The notes beneath the pieces were generated by a model. That model was not told the origin of the DNA and ran no database searches. It worked only from the letters and a program-made list of their open reading frames with translations. Source: Phycisphaerae bacterium (GTDB lineage Bacteria > Chloroflexota > Anaerolineae > 4572-78 > J111). Taken from it: a DNA stretch of 64,000 nt. Location: assembly GCA_028285035.1 (NCBI GenBank), contig JANQQF010000005.1, positions 23,775-87,774 of the forward strand. The letters are read 5' to 3'. This document shows, in pieces, positions 17,725-26,335 of the stretch (position 1 is the stretch's first letter; every line of letters begins with the position of its first letter). A program made the translations under genes and the position numbers.

Positions 17725-18249
17725 ATGTCAGAACCTTTCTTGGGCGAAATCCAAATGATTGGCTTTAACTTTGCCCCCCGGGGCTGGGCCTTCTGTGATG
17801 GACAAATTCTGCCCATTAATCAAAATCAATCGCTGTACTCCCTGTTAGGCACCACCTATGGTGGGGATGGCCGGACTAGCTTTGCCTTACCCGATTTACG
17901 TTCTCGAACGCCCCTACACCGAGGCGATGGAAACACATTGGGGAGGAAAAGTGGGGTGGAAACGGTCACCTTGACGGCAGCTGAAATGGCCGCCCATACC
18001 CACACTGTCAAAGGCGAAGACAAAGTGGGAGATACGAGTGACCCGACCAATCATGTCGTAGCTGAGGCACCTGCCCCTGGTGGCGGTCCTATTACTATCT
18101 ATCACACTTATGATGTAGCAACTAGGGTCGCAATGCATACTGGGACCATCACCAATGCAGGTGGTGGGCAACCCCACGATAATATGCAACCATTTTTAAC
18201 TATCAACTTTATCATTGCCCTGCGAGGGCTGTTCCCCTCACGAAATTAA
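17725..18249 (+). CDS. Phage tail-collar domain protein (Mdp-like) 1
   Basis: A 174-residue protein with AAAGGAG before the ATG. The tail-collar signature is clear: FAPRGWAFCDGQILPIN, the YSLLGTTYGGDGRT block, LPDLRSRTPLH, and the closing PHDNMQPFLTINFIIAL. These proteins, named after microcystin-dependent protein MdpB, resemble the distal domains of phage short tail fibres and tend to form trimers. The function outside phages is unclear. It is the first of three tandem paralogues spaced 12-13 bases apart. No capsid, sheath or baseplate genes lie nearby. Confidence 0.92.
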   Translation: MSEPFLGEIQMIGFNFAPRGWAFCDGQILPINQNQSLYSLLGTTYGGDGRTSFALPDLRSRTPLHRGDGNTLGRKSGVETVTLTAAEMAAHTHTVKGEDKVGDTSDPTNHVVAEAPAPGGGPITIYHTYDVATRVAMHTGTITNAGGGQPHDNMQPFLTINFIIALRGLFPSRN

Positions 18250-18261
18250 GGAGAGATCATC

Positions 18262-18777
18262 ATGGCTGAACCATTTGTTGGTCAAATTAAAATATTTGCA
18301 GGTAACTTTGCCCCCCGAGGCTGGGCTTTTTGTGATGGGCAGCTCTTGGCTGTCTCCCAGAATGACGCCCTGTTCTCCCTGTTGGGGACCATTTATGGCG
18401 GGGATGGCCGAACGACGTTTGGCCTGCCCGATTTACGAGGTCGTATCCCACTGCACGCTGGACAAGGGCCAGGACTTAGTAATCGGCGGTTGGGTAGTAA
18501 AGGGGGCAGTGAGAACGAAACCCTAACATATAACCAGCTTCCCTCCCATACCCACGATTTTCAGGCCAACTCAGTTGCTGGAACTAACGTTGACCCCGCA
18601 GGACACGTGTTTGCCCAAGCGCCAATCCCCGTTTATGATGCAAGTGCTCCTAATGTATCGTTAAACGATGTCTCAATTGATAATACTGGCGGTAGTCAAC
18701 CTCACACCAATTTAATGCCAACCCTCTGTGTCAATTTTATCGTGGCTTTGTTTGGCATCTACCCATCGCGTAATTAA
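18262..18777 (+). CDS. Phage tail-collar domain protein (Mdp-like) 2
   Basis: A 171-residue paralogue of its neighbours, AAGGAGAG before the ATG. It keeps FAPRGWAFCDGQLLAVS, FSLLGTIYGGDGRT, LPDLRGRIPLHAGQGPG and the closing PHTNLMPTLCVNFIVAL. The variable part between about residues 95 and 140 differs most from copies 1 and 3, so the copies are likely specialised at the exposed surface rather than dosage duplicates. Confidence 0.92.
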   Translation: MAEPFVGQIKIFAGNFAPRGWAFCDGQLLAVSQNDALFSLLGTIYGGDGRTTFGLPDLRGRIPLHAGQGPGLSNRRLGSKGGSENETLTYNQLPSHTHDFQANSVAGTNVDPAGHVFAQAPIPVYDASAPNVSLNDVSIDNTGGSQPHTNLMPTLCVNFIVALFGIYPSRN

Positions 18778-18790
18778 AGGAGAAGAAATA

Positions 18791-19303
18791 ATGGCTGATC
18801 CATTTATTGCTGAAATTAGAATTGTGGGCTTCAACTTTGCCCCCCGAGGCTGGGCCTTTTGTGATGGGCAATTACTCCCCATCTCCCAGAATACAGCCCT
18901 ATTTTCTTTGATTGGAACGACCTATGGTGGTGATGGGCGATCAACCACTGCTCTACCCAATTTACAGGACCGGGCCCCCATGCATCCAGGACGTGGTCCA
19001 GGGCTGACATCACGCCGACTAGGTCAGAAAGTAGGCATAGATACTGTTACATTAGTCGAAGCCCAGATCCCTTCGCATAAGCATACGTTGCGAGCCTATG
19101 CTAGTGGTACTAGCACAGCTAACCCTGGAGGTAGTTCATTAGGCAACCGCCCGATGTACCAGACATCCACAGCTGATTTAGTGGATATGGCCTCTGAAGC
19201 TGCTGGAACGACTGGCGGCGGACAGGCCCATACAAATCTGCAACCCTATTTAACCCTGAACTTCTGCATTGCCTTGGTTGGTATTTTTCCATCACGCAGT
19301 TAG
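18791..19303 (+). CDS. Phage tail-collar domain protein (Mdp-like) 3
   Basis: A 170-residue paralogue. The ATG at 18791 has AAAGGAG; the longer frame from 18728 lies inside the previous gene and is rejected. It has FAPRGWAFCDGQLLPIS, FSLIGTTYGGDGRS, LPNLQDRAPMHPGRGPG and AHTNLQPYLTLNFCIAL. It carries one extra Cys near the end and a Gly/Ser-rich variable region. A strong terminator follows, closing the five-gene run that begins with the GNAT gene. Confidence 0.92.
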   Translation: MADPFIAEIRIVGFNFAPRGWAFCDGQLLPISQNTALFSLIGTTYGGDGRSTTALPNLQDRAPMHPGRGPGLTSRRLGQKVGIDTVTLVEAQIPSHKHTLRAYASGTSTANPGGSSLGNRPMYQTSTADLVDMASEAAGTTGGGQAHTNLQPYLTLNFCIALVGIFPSRS

Positions 19304-19365
19304 CCGAATCTTGGTATTTTTGTTGGTAGGCTGATCTATATTAGAGTAGCTTTATTGACAACTAA

Positions 19366-19404
19366 AAAGGGAGCGATAAATCATTTTGGTTTATCACTCC
19401 CTTT
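19366..19404. terminator. Bidirectional rho-independent terminator
   Basis: Arms AAAGGGAGCGATAAA and TTTATCACTCCCTTT (one G/A mismatch) flank a 9-base loop. TTTGTTTTT follows on the plus strand, and an A-run precedes it, giving a T-run on the minus strand. It separates the plus-strand tail-collar genes from the minus-strand RiPP cluster, ending both. Confidence 0.85.
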
Positions 19405-19409
19405 GTTTT

Positions 19410-20570
19410 TCACTCGCTATATCTCAGGGATAATTTGCCAACTGCTGTCAACGCCTGCTGTTGGCTCTGAAACTGAGTGGGGAATTGGGTGATGAGTTGG
19501 TGGGCAATCTCGCCCAGGGGTGTCCCAGCTGCCATCGCTTCCAGCACAATACGGGTAACTTGGCCGGTTTCGTTGAGACTTGGTTTATATTGATCCGAGC
19601 GTTTCCGCATCTGGTGTAGTGATAATGGGGTGGCTTGAAAGGTTGATTGTTTGAAGGTCGTCTTGGTCTCACCAGTGGTATCCCAAACCTGCGTCTCCCA
19701 ACGCCAAATATAATCACTATCTACGAAATCAGCTTTTAGGTTGATCGTAATTTTGCTCCCTGGAGTGAGGTCAAGAGAGGTAGGCCAGGGGAAAAAAGCC
19801 CGTCCATAAATTACGTCCGGTGCATCGGGCGCAGAAGCGTACCGCACGTCTTCCATCAGCGTGGTTTCAAACCAGACACATAATCCCTCAGCTTGAGTTA
19901 CCTGCTCAATATCCCAGGTTAACGTGCCTTGGTGGTTGATTTTCTCCACGGTTGTATAGTCCAACATCGTCCACAACTTGGGTTGCACGACAAGCTGTTC
20001 ATCCCGTGATGGCGTGGTATTATACCAGCCATTGCTGAGCCGCTGGGTGGCCGCTGTCATATCAAAATTGAAGGGATTGTCATCATGCGCTTTGATTAAT
20101 CGACGATAGTGTGTTGGGGCGGTGGCCAGAGCCGCCCACAACCGATCTTGCTGGGGGATGAGAACCCCGCCAGGGGCCAGCAGACGCTGGCGGGTATCAA
20201 TGATGGTGGGAATATGATGTTGAAATAGGGGCAACAGACCTCGCAAATCAGACACAATGACCGTGGCTTTTTCTGGCAATGTCAGACGGGTCGAAATACC
20301 TTGTATAAATGTAATTCGGTCCGCAAAGCCGTTGGCTGTGGCGATTTCACGAGCGATTTGAATATTGTCGCTTGGTTCAATGGCATAAACGTGACGTGCG
20401 CCAAAGCGACAAGCCACTAAGGCGAAGTAACCTGTGCCTGTACCAATGTCGAGTACGACACTCTCTTCATTTATCGCTTGACGTAGTGCTTCAGTATAAG
20501 CTTCACGACGAATCTGATCAGCAATCATATTGCCGTAGCTGGCGAGACTGTAGGTTTGAACGGTACTCAT
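19410..20570 (-). CDS. PRMT-like methyltransferase with C-terminal PqqD-like domain
   Basis: A 386-residue protein. Residues 1-315 form a class I methyltransferase of the arginine-methyltransferase shape: N-terminal YGNMIADQIRREAYTEAL, motif I VLDIGTGTGYFAL (38-50), post-I VYAIEPSD, and a beta-barrel-like C-terminal half. Residues about 328-386 (PSLNETGQVTRIVLEAM ... FQSQQQALTAVGKLS) look like a PqqD-type peptide-binding domain. As the last gene of the RiPP cluster, it could use that domain to recruit the leader and methylate the peptide. Target residue and activity are inference; a different protein substrate is possible. Confidence 0.75.
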   Translation of the reverse strand: MSTVQTYSLASYGNMIADQIRREAYTEALRQAINEESVVLDIGTGTGYFALVACRFGARHVYAIEPSDNIQIAREIATANGFADRITFIQGISTRLTLPEKATVIVSDLRGLLPLFQHHIPTIIDTRQRLLAPGGVLIPQQDRLWAALATAPTHYRRLIKAHDDNPFNFDMTAATQRLSNGWYNTTPSRDEQLVVQPKLWTMLDYTTVEKINHQGTLTWDIEQVTQAEGLCVWFETTLMEDVRYASAPDAPDVIYGRAFFPWPTSLDLTPGSKITINLKADFVDSDYIWRWETQVWDTTGETKTTFKQSTFQATPLSLHQMRKRSDQYKPSLNETGQVTRIVLEAMAAGTPLGEIAHQLITQFPTQFQSQQQALTAVGKLSLRYSE

Positions 20571-20588
20571 CGGATTATCCTGTCTGTA

Positions 20589-21770
20589 TTACTTTGACGC
20601 CAAGTATGTCTCTATTTGTTGAGCCAGCAAACTGTAGCCTTCGGCGGTGTAATGCCCCTGGGCCCGAAAGGGGAAGAAGGACAAAGGATCAGGCTGGGCT
20701 GAGAGAACGTCTTGAAAATCAATGATCGGAATATCCAATTCAGCCACCAAGGTAAGCACCTGCTCACGTTGATAGGTTTGTTTGCTTGGATATTGGTAGC
20801 GTTCCCAAGCAGGTAAGTAGACAAAATATAATTGCCCATCCCACCCATCGACTTTAGCATCAGTGATGGTCAATATTTGACGAAGTAAGGGGAGCATCGT
20901 GCCAATGGCTTGATCAGATGTGGGGCCATTATGAGTGACTATAAATCCGTTTAGCAAACTGCGTACCTTTTGTAATTTAGCGACTCGCACCAAACTCGTT
21001 TGTGAAACTGCATCCTCTACAACTAGGTTCTCTGTTTGGACCTCATTTTCTAACACCTGCAGATCGTTTATCAACAAGTTATCAACATCTGGCTGTTGTT
21101 CTCGTAATCCTTGCCGAAAATCGCTTTCCAGATACTTTTGCAATAGCAACGACTCTTGCTCTTGTGAGAGATCGTATAAATCATTCCCCTCAAAGTACAT
21201 CCAGAGGACGACTTTAGGTTGATAAGGTTCCCCATACTCTCTAAGTGTGGCTAATTCAATTAAGGGACCTGTTGCAGCATAGGCCAGATTTAATACTTTT
21301 CGATCGTCTTGTCTGAGATGCCCTGCAACGTTTTCATCGGGCTCAACACACCAGCCGTGGGCAAAAGAGTCACCGAGGATAAGAATATCTAACTCCTGCG
21401 TCTCATACAAACCTGCCGGGTTGTTAAAGCCATATTCATCGCTTTGGTAGACGACCCACTCCCCAGTTTCATTGCAAAAAAGGGTGTGCTTATTTGATAC
21501 TCCGGCAAGCGGGAAAAATCTGTCTCCGTTCGATGTTGCACTACGCCTTAAATGCCAGCGAGGAAATACAATGGGATAAGTATCGAAACCCCTATCCCGA
21601 TATCCCTGAACAACTTGAAATAACTCGGGCTTAGACACCCGAATACCTTTAGGGGTCTCAATATATGGGGTTGCTAAGAACAGGGCAATTTCAACGAGAT
21701 ACAAGGTGGTGCCAATGGATAGGATAATTAGAGTCAGCCTAGTGAGAATTTCGCGTCGATTGATCGTCAT
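20589..21770 (-). CDS. Membrane-anchored SGNH/GDSL-type hydrolase-like protein
   Basis: About 393 residues from the ATG at 21770; a TTG at 21833 overlapping the upstream gene is the alternative. TM segment at about 9-29 (LTRLTLIILSIGTTLYLVEI), then an exported domain. ILGDSFAHGWCVEP carries the block I GDS motif with the nucleophilic Ser; a C-terminal FRAQGHYTAEGYSLLAQQI supplies the usual H-x-x-x-G-y block. The D-x-x-H motif is changed, so activity is uncertain. The family includes esterases and acyltransferases such as those decorating surface glycans. It sits inside the minus-strand RiPP cluster, 18 bases before the PRMT-like gene. Confidence 0.75.
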   Translation of the reverse strand: MTINRREILTRLTLIILSIGTTLYLVEIALFLATPYIETPKGIRVSKPELFQVVQGYRDRGFDTYPIVFPRWHLRRSATSNGDRFFPLAGVSNKHTLFCNETGEWVVYQSDEYGFNNPAGLYETQELDILILGDSFAHGWCVEPDENVAGHLRQDDRKVLNLAYAATGPLIELATLREYGEPYQPKVVLWMYFEGNDLYDLSQEQESLLLQKYLESDFRQGLREQQPDVDNLLINDLQVLENEVQTENLVVEDAVSQTSLVRVAKLQKVRSLLNGFIVTHNGPTSDQAIGTMLPLLRQILTITDAKVDGWDGQLYFVYLPAWERYQYPSKQTYQREQVLTLVAELDIPIIDFQDVLSAQPDPLSFFPFRAQGHYTAEGYSLLAQQIETYLASK

Positions 21771-21799
21771 TTGTTTTTCTGTATTGATCTGTTTCCGAA

Positions 21800-22606
21800 C
21801 TATACTGCCGTCACGGTTTCTAATTCCAGCCAAGCGAACAAAGCGCGGTGCTCGGTGGGAATTTTCTGGAATGTCTCATGACTCACTGTGAGACGGTCCT
21901 GTTTTTTGAAGTTCTCGTGATCGCGAAACCAAGGGCGGGAGTAGCTCAGAAACATGATAGGGCGCACCTGCTCCGAACGATTGGCAGTGCCTTGATGGAG
22001 CAAACGATAATCCATTAGTAAACAGTCGCCCCGCGATAGAAATGGCTCAATAGAATCCATTGTCAGGGCTTTGTCATCAAACACAATTTGAGTGCCAGGC
22101 CACACCTTGGTGGTCCCACTCATCTCATCTAAATCGAGCAGGGGGACAATCAGTTTGATGGCGTAGCTGGGGATCATCCGATCCAACACGGTGCCAAACA
22201 ACCAGGGATGATCCCGATGAAGATGTTGTTCTGGTGCGTCTGGTAAAGCGGTTACGGAGACCATACTACTCAAAATTGTTTGGTCACCCAGCAGATGCTT
22301 AATGATGGGCAGCACCAGTGGGTTGGCATAAAAGTAAGACGTACCGAAAGGAGATTGTAAATCTACCGAAATCTTATAGCGTTTATCACCAACAGTCAGG
22401 GCATCATCAAACTCAGCCTCGTGAAAGTAGGTGTGATAGGTTTCGAGAAAGTGTGATTGAAGCTCGGTTATAAACTCTGGCCTAAAAACCCGTTCAAGCA
22501 CCAAACAACCCTTCGTTCTAAAAAGCTGGGCTGCCTTTTCTAAGGTATTGGGTTGAATATGTTGATTTTGTTGCTCGGCGTCTGTGAATGATAGAGTAGG
22601 TAACAT
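21800..22606 (-). CDS. Phytanoyl-CoA dioxygenase (PhyH) family Fe(II)/2OG oxygenase
   Basis: A 268-residue enzyme. The iron ligands are visible as H-R-D in QHLHRDHPWLFG (~136-142) and a distal His in YRLLHQGTANRS, with the oxoglutarate-binding Arg in VRPIMFLSYSRPW. PhyH enzymes hydroxylate or halogenate small molecules and natural products. It lies 13 bases downstream of the permease-VCBS gene in a tightly packed cluster with two more iron oxygenases, consistent with peptide tailoring. That role is inference from position. No CoA-related gene is close. Confidence 0.85.
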   Translation of the reverse strand: MLPTLSFTDAEQQNQHIQPNTLEKAAQLFRTKGCLVLERVFRPEFITELQSHFLETYHTYFHEAEFDDALTVGDKRYKISVDLQSPFGTSYFYANPLVLPIIKHLLGDQTILSSMVSVTALPDAPEQHLHRDHPWLFGTVLDRMIPSYAIKLIVPLLDLDEMSGTTKVWPGTQIVFDDKALTMDSIEPFLSRGDCLLMDYRLLHQGTANRSEQVRPIMFLSYSRPWFRDHENFKKQDRLTVSHETFQKIPTEHRALFAWLELETVTAV

Positions 22607-22619
22607 AAGTGTTTCCTTA

Positions 22620-25600
22620 TTATTCCTTACGAGTAATGATATATCTCGACCCGGCAGGCAAAGGCTCGTTCAACTCACTGACCTCACCCGTAGACCACTG
22701 TATCTCAATCCGGTCAATGGTTTCAACCTCACCCAGACCAAAGTGGGCAATGGGCGCGTCAAAAGAAAGAAAACCACCACTGGCCTGAATCTCACGCATT
22801 TGGTGTTGGTCTGTGCCATAATAAATGGTGATGGTGCTGCCGATGCCAAAATGATTCCCTTGCTCATCACGTAGCTCGAAAGCGATAGCCTGACCAGATT
22901 GGGTATTGTTGCGATAGACCGCAATTGGCCCTGCGGCTGGCACGGTGACAATGTCTAAATCACTATCATTGTCCATATCGGTGTAGGTGTAGGCTAGTGT
23001 ATCGAGATAGGAATGAAGACCACCCTCCGTCGTAATATCCTCGAATCCAGTGCCTTCTCGATTATGAAAGAGATAATTTGAATGCCTGCCCTGTACCGTC
23101 AGGTCACCGGTGACGATAAACAGATCTTGCCAGCCATCCTGATCAAAATCGGCAAATTTTGCATTCCAGGCCCAGCCGCCATAGGTCAAACCATAATCAT
23201 CGGCCTGATCTTGATAGCTGCCTGTCTCATCCTGCACGAGTAGCACATTTCGTTTGACAACTTGGGGTATCTCAGCCGCAAGCTGGGGGGCTGTTGGCTC
23301 TGTGACAGCCTCAGCATGTAAGGCGCACTGGTCAGCCAGAACAGGCCATCCCTTGGTTAGTAGCTCACACTCTCGCTTATCTTTTTTGGCAACGCCATCC
23401 CAATAGAGATTGAGGGCCAGACAACTATTTTGTTGCTCAGTTGTTTCTAACTGGAGACATTCAAATAGGTCGCGACTGCGGGCCTGCATCGTAGTATCGC
23501 GTAGCTCAAGCATCGTGATACAATGCGCGCGCATTGTATCATCTGAGATATCACTACATATTACCTCTGGCAACTGGGGAGCGACCGCGCCACGTTCCCA
23601 CGCCTTTTGCGCTACAAAGATTTCGGATTTAAGGTCATTGTTAACATCAGTACTGATCAGGCTCATGGTAGTGCTGCCAGTATGGGGAATTAATCCGTCA
23701 CCCTTGGTGACCATCTCAAAACCACCACGGCCATCGTTGAGATAGTAAAAGTCAGGGGCGCGAAATTCATTCCCAACAACCAAATCAAGCCAGCCATCAT
23801 CATTTAAATCAGTCAATAAGGTTGTCAAGGTTTCTCCGGCAATGGCGGGGAGTGGCTCCAACTCAAATTGCTGGTCAACTTGCTTAAGCCAAGCATTACG
23901 AGCCATATCGAGGGAGGCTTGCCGACCAACATTACCGAAGGTGGCGTTACCAAGGATGATATCCAACTCGCCATTTTGGTCGATGTCGCCAAAGGCGGAC
24001 GCATTGGTCAAAATGGCGTCAGGCATATTGGGCACAAGCTGTAAATTGTCTTTGGTAAAGCTCCCCTGTTGGTTGTAAATCAAATAGTTGCCTTCACTGA
24101 AGGTTGAGAGGTAGAGATCGAGCCAACCATCATTATTCATATCAACTAGCGCAGCATTGGCAATATATAGGGTGTTAATCTGTGGCAAGTTAAGTCGTTG
24201 CTGCTGATAGCCTGTGCCCTGCACGTTGGCATAGAGGCCAAGGCCAATATCTGAGGTAATTACCAAATCAGACCAGCCGTCGTTGTGAATATCACCGGCG
24301 GCAATCCCCCGTAATTTAGCCAGCCGAAAGCTTAATTTTTGCGTTGAAAAGTTATCGTGTTCAGTGATACCCAGTTGGTTGCCCTCAATTCGGCTAAAGT
24401 AGGTCTCACTTTGGTCGGATCTGGGGCCAAAGGGGACCTGACTTACTGATAGATTGTCTGCCTCGACCACAGGCTGAAGGGGTAAGCGGCTTTGTTGAAG
24501 CAGGGGAACCAATTCAGCTTGGGGGTGACCCTGCTGACCACGATCAATATCAGGTTTGGGGGGGGCTTGGCTATGCTCACCAAAGCGTTCTACGATCAGT
24601 TGTTGCTGACGCACAAAGTCCCACTGATGATATTCTCGCGCGCCTATCCCACCCGCAACCCCAACCCCAGCTAAGATCAGGAACAAGCCAATCGCCCCAA
24701 CTTTTGACATCGTTTGCCAAATCAAGAAAAAGGGGTAGACACTAAAGATACCCAAGGTAAAGAGGAGAACCATCGCATAGCCCACCGGCAAGCCTGCTTG
24801 AAGCAACACGGCTGTCACAATCACATCGAAGGCCATCGGCACAGGCAAGAAAAGCCCAATGAGGGCAAGACCAACCATACTTAGCAGAATCATCAAACCG
24901 CCATTTTTCGGTAACACCCCTGCCAACGTCTCAAGTGGTAAGATCGTCACCAGGGTCGCGCCCAATAGCCCTGCCAAAACCATCAGCGGCACTGTTATCC
25001 TGACGATATACCACAGATTCTGAGCAAAGTATTTCACAACCCACAACACCGCTTGCCCCCAGGTGTTGGGCAAATCGATCAAACTGGCTTCATTGATCGG
25101 GATTTCAAACCACTTTTTTTGTGAGGATGTGTTTGTGTTTAGATTGGCTGTCTCAGGAAATGGCAGAAATTGGGTGATTAAAGGTAGGCCAACAATAATG
25201 AAGAGGATAGTCAAGCCAATCTTGGTAACAGCCATATAGGTAGGAAAGAGGGCGAAGACCATCGTTAAGACAATGACATTTAAGGTCGGTGAGCTAAACA
25301 AGGTGGCTAAGGCCATTTCAGTCCGGCCTCCAGCCGCAAACAGACCCTGAGCAATCGGTGCCGCACAATTGACACACACGCCTAACGGCGATCCTACCAC
25401 CACCCCCATCAGGCTATTGGCCCAGCGGCTCTTAAAATTGTATCGTCCGATCAATGGTAGCAGAGTCAGCAAGACAGCTCCCATCAACAGCCCAAACACC
25501 ATTCCCCGCCAGTTGGTATACAGCCAGTTGAGGGTGTTGTAGGGAATTTGGATGGCCAGCGAGGCATTGGAAGGCACATCTACGATGGTATCAAAACCAA

Positions 25601-25739
25601 TAGCCGCCAGTTGGGTTTCATTCCCCATTAAAGCCTTTTCATCGAGGTCTGGATAACGGGAGCCAAACCAGAAAAACGAGGTGATGATAAGTGCTAAAAG
25701 TGTCGTTAAAAAAAGCGGTTTTTGTTGGAAGGCTAACAT
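22620..25739 (-). CDS. Permease (PF03773-like) fused to VCBS/FG-GAP repeats and ASPIC/UnbV domain
   Basis: A 1039-residue protein. Residues 1-385 hold about 8-10 membrane segments and the conserved GVCVNCAAPIAQGL (Cys122, Cys125), typical of the two-Cys permease family related to ArsP. From about 440 to 950 come calcium-loop repeats of the D-x-N-x-D-G type (DMNNDGWLDLYLS, DLNDDGWLDLVVG, DFDQDGWQDLFIV and others), predicted as an exported beta-propeller. The end (SGGFLSFDAPIAHFGLG; IDRIEIQWSTG) is ASPIC/UnbV-like. A Cys-containing insertion (about 730-830) interrupts the propeller. A permease joined to an adhesin-like propeller is unusual. Placed in the RiPP cluster, it might export or sense the product, or supply metal. 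Its substrate is unknown. Confidence 0.85.
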   Translation of the reverse strand: MLAFQQKPLFLTTLLALIITSFFWFGSRYPDLDEKALMGNETQLAAIGFDTIVDVPSNASLAIQIPYNTLNWLYTNWRGMVFGLLMGAVLLTLLPLIGRYNFKSRWANSLMGVVVGSPLGVCVNCAAPIAQGLFAAGGRTEMALATLFSSPTLNVIVLTMVFALFPTYMAVTKIGLTILFIIVGLPLITQFLPFPETANLNTNTSSQKKWFEIPINEASLIDLPNTWGQAVLWVVKYFAQNLWYIVRITVPLMVLAGLLGATLVTILPLETLAGVLPKNGGLMILLSMVGLALIGLFLPVPMAFDVIVTAVLLQAGLPVGYAMVLLFTLGIFSVYPFFLIWQTMSKVGAIGLFLILAGVGVAGGIGAREYHQWDFVRQQQLIVERFGEHSQAPPKPDIDRGQQGHPQAELVPLLQQSRLPLQPVVEADNLSVSQVPFGPRSDQSETYFSRIEGNQLGITEHDNFSTQKLSFRLAKLRGIAAGDIHNDGWSDLVITSDIGLGLYANVQGTGYQQQRLNLPQINTLYIANAALVDMNNDGWLDLYLSTFSEGNYLIYNQQGSFTKDNLQLVPNMPDAILTNASAFGDIDQNGELDIILGNATFGNVGRQASLDMARNAWLKQVDQQFELEPLPAIAGETLTTLLTDLNDDGWLDLVVGNEFRAPDFYYLNDGRGGFEMVTKGDGLIPHTGSTTMSLISTDVNNDLKSEIFVAQKAWERGAVAPQLPEVICSDISDDTMRAHCITMLELRDTTMQARSRDLFECLQLETTEQQNSCLALNLYWDGVAKKDKRECELLTKGWPVLADQCALHAEAVTEPTAPQLAAEIPQVVKRNVLLVQDETGSYQDQADDYGLTYGGWAWNAKFADFDQDGWQDLFIVTGDLTVQGRHSNYLFHNREGTGFEDITTEGGLHSYLDTLAYTYTDMDNDSDLDIVTVPAAGPIAVYRNNTQSGQAIAFELRDEQGNHFGIGSTITIYYGTDQHQMREIQASGGFLSFDAPIAHFGLGEVETIDRIEIQWSTGEVSELNEPLPAGSRYIITRKE

Positions 25740-25776
25740 GTTTCTGCCCTAATTGAAGAAGCTATCGATCCAGAAT

Positions 25777-26307
25777 TTATGTTGACACAGAGGGTAACAC
25801 CTCTAATTTATAGGCCACGGTGACTCGCAGGCCAGGGAAAGCATTGGTTGGGGGTCTACCCATATGCAGAATTCTGGAGTCGAAGAGAAGGGCTGAGTCA
25901 GCCACCGATTTATTGACCAAATGGATACTTTTATCCTTATTGTAAAAAAATGTTTCCCCACCCTCCTGCTCAGACAAAGTATGCGGATAGTAGAGAAATG
26001 TATATCGATTTTCCTCAAGGTCATCATAATGAAGCCCTGTAATTAAATTGGCTGTTTGTCCATTGGCATAAACACGCAACACGTTTGCCTCTGCCCTTAG
26101 ATACTCTTTGACAAACACTTGCATCTTTTTGGTCAAGTTTTTTGTTAAAGGATCACCATCAGGCGTGAGATGTTTGTACCAAAATACAGCCCGATCATTA
26201 TCATTGGAGTTATGCCCCCATTGCCAACCGGGTTGATAGGCCAAAATGTGATAATACATCTCGGCAAAATTTTTCCCAAGAACCGTATCAATTTGTTTGA
26301 TAAACAT
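25777..26307 (-). CDS. 2OG-Fe(II) oxygenase (prolyl-4-hydroxylase-like)
   Basis: A 176-residue single-domain oxygenase. The facial triad is visible as H93-Y-D95 (GLHYDDLEEN) and H148 (SRILHMGRPP), with R161 in LRVTVAYKL for the oxoglutarate carboxylate. The strand motif TFLYYPHTLSEQEGGETFFY is typical of 2OG oxygenases. The small size suits a peptide or small-molecule hydroxylase. It is 37 bases upstream of the permease gene and 28 bases downstream of the sulfotransferase gene in the same cluster. Hydroxylation followed by sulfation of the peptide is a plausible sequence, which is inference. Confidence 0.85.
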   Translation of the reverse strand: MFIKQIDTVLGKNFAEMYYHILAYQPGWQWGHNSNDNDRAVFWYKHLTPDGDPLTKNLTKKMQVFVKEYLRAEANVLRVYANGQTANLITGLHYDDLEENRYTFLYYPHTLSEQEGGETFFYNKDKSIHLVNKSVADSALLFDSRILHMGRPPTNAFPGLRVTVAYKLEVLPSVST

Positions 26308-26335
26308 AAACAGAGTCCTCTAAATTGTCTCCGGA

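Noticed and set aside
16569..19303. Prophage or contractile injection system
   Set aside because: Only collar-domain proteins are present; no capsid, sheath, baseplate, terminase or integrase genes.
22620..25739. Arsenic efflux gene
   Set aside because: The permease part resembles ArsP-related proteins, but no ars regulator or reductase is nearby and the fusion and context point elsewhere.
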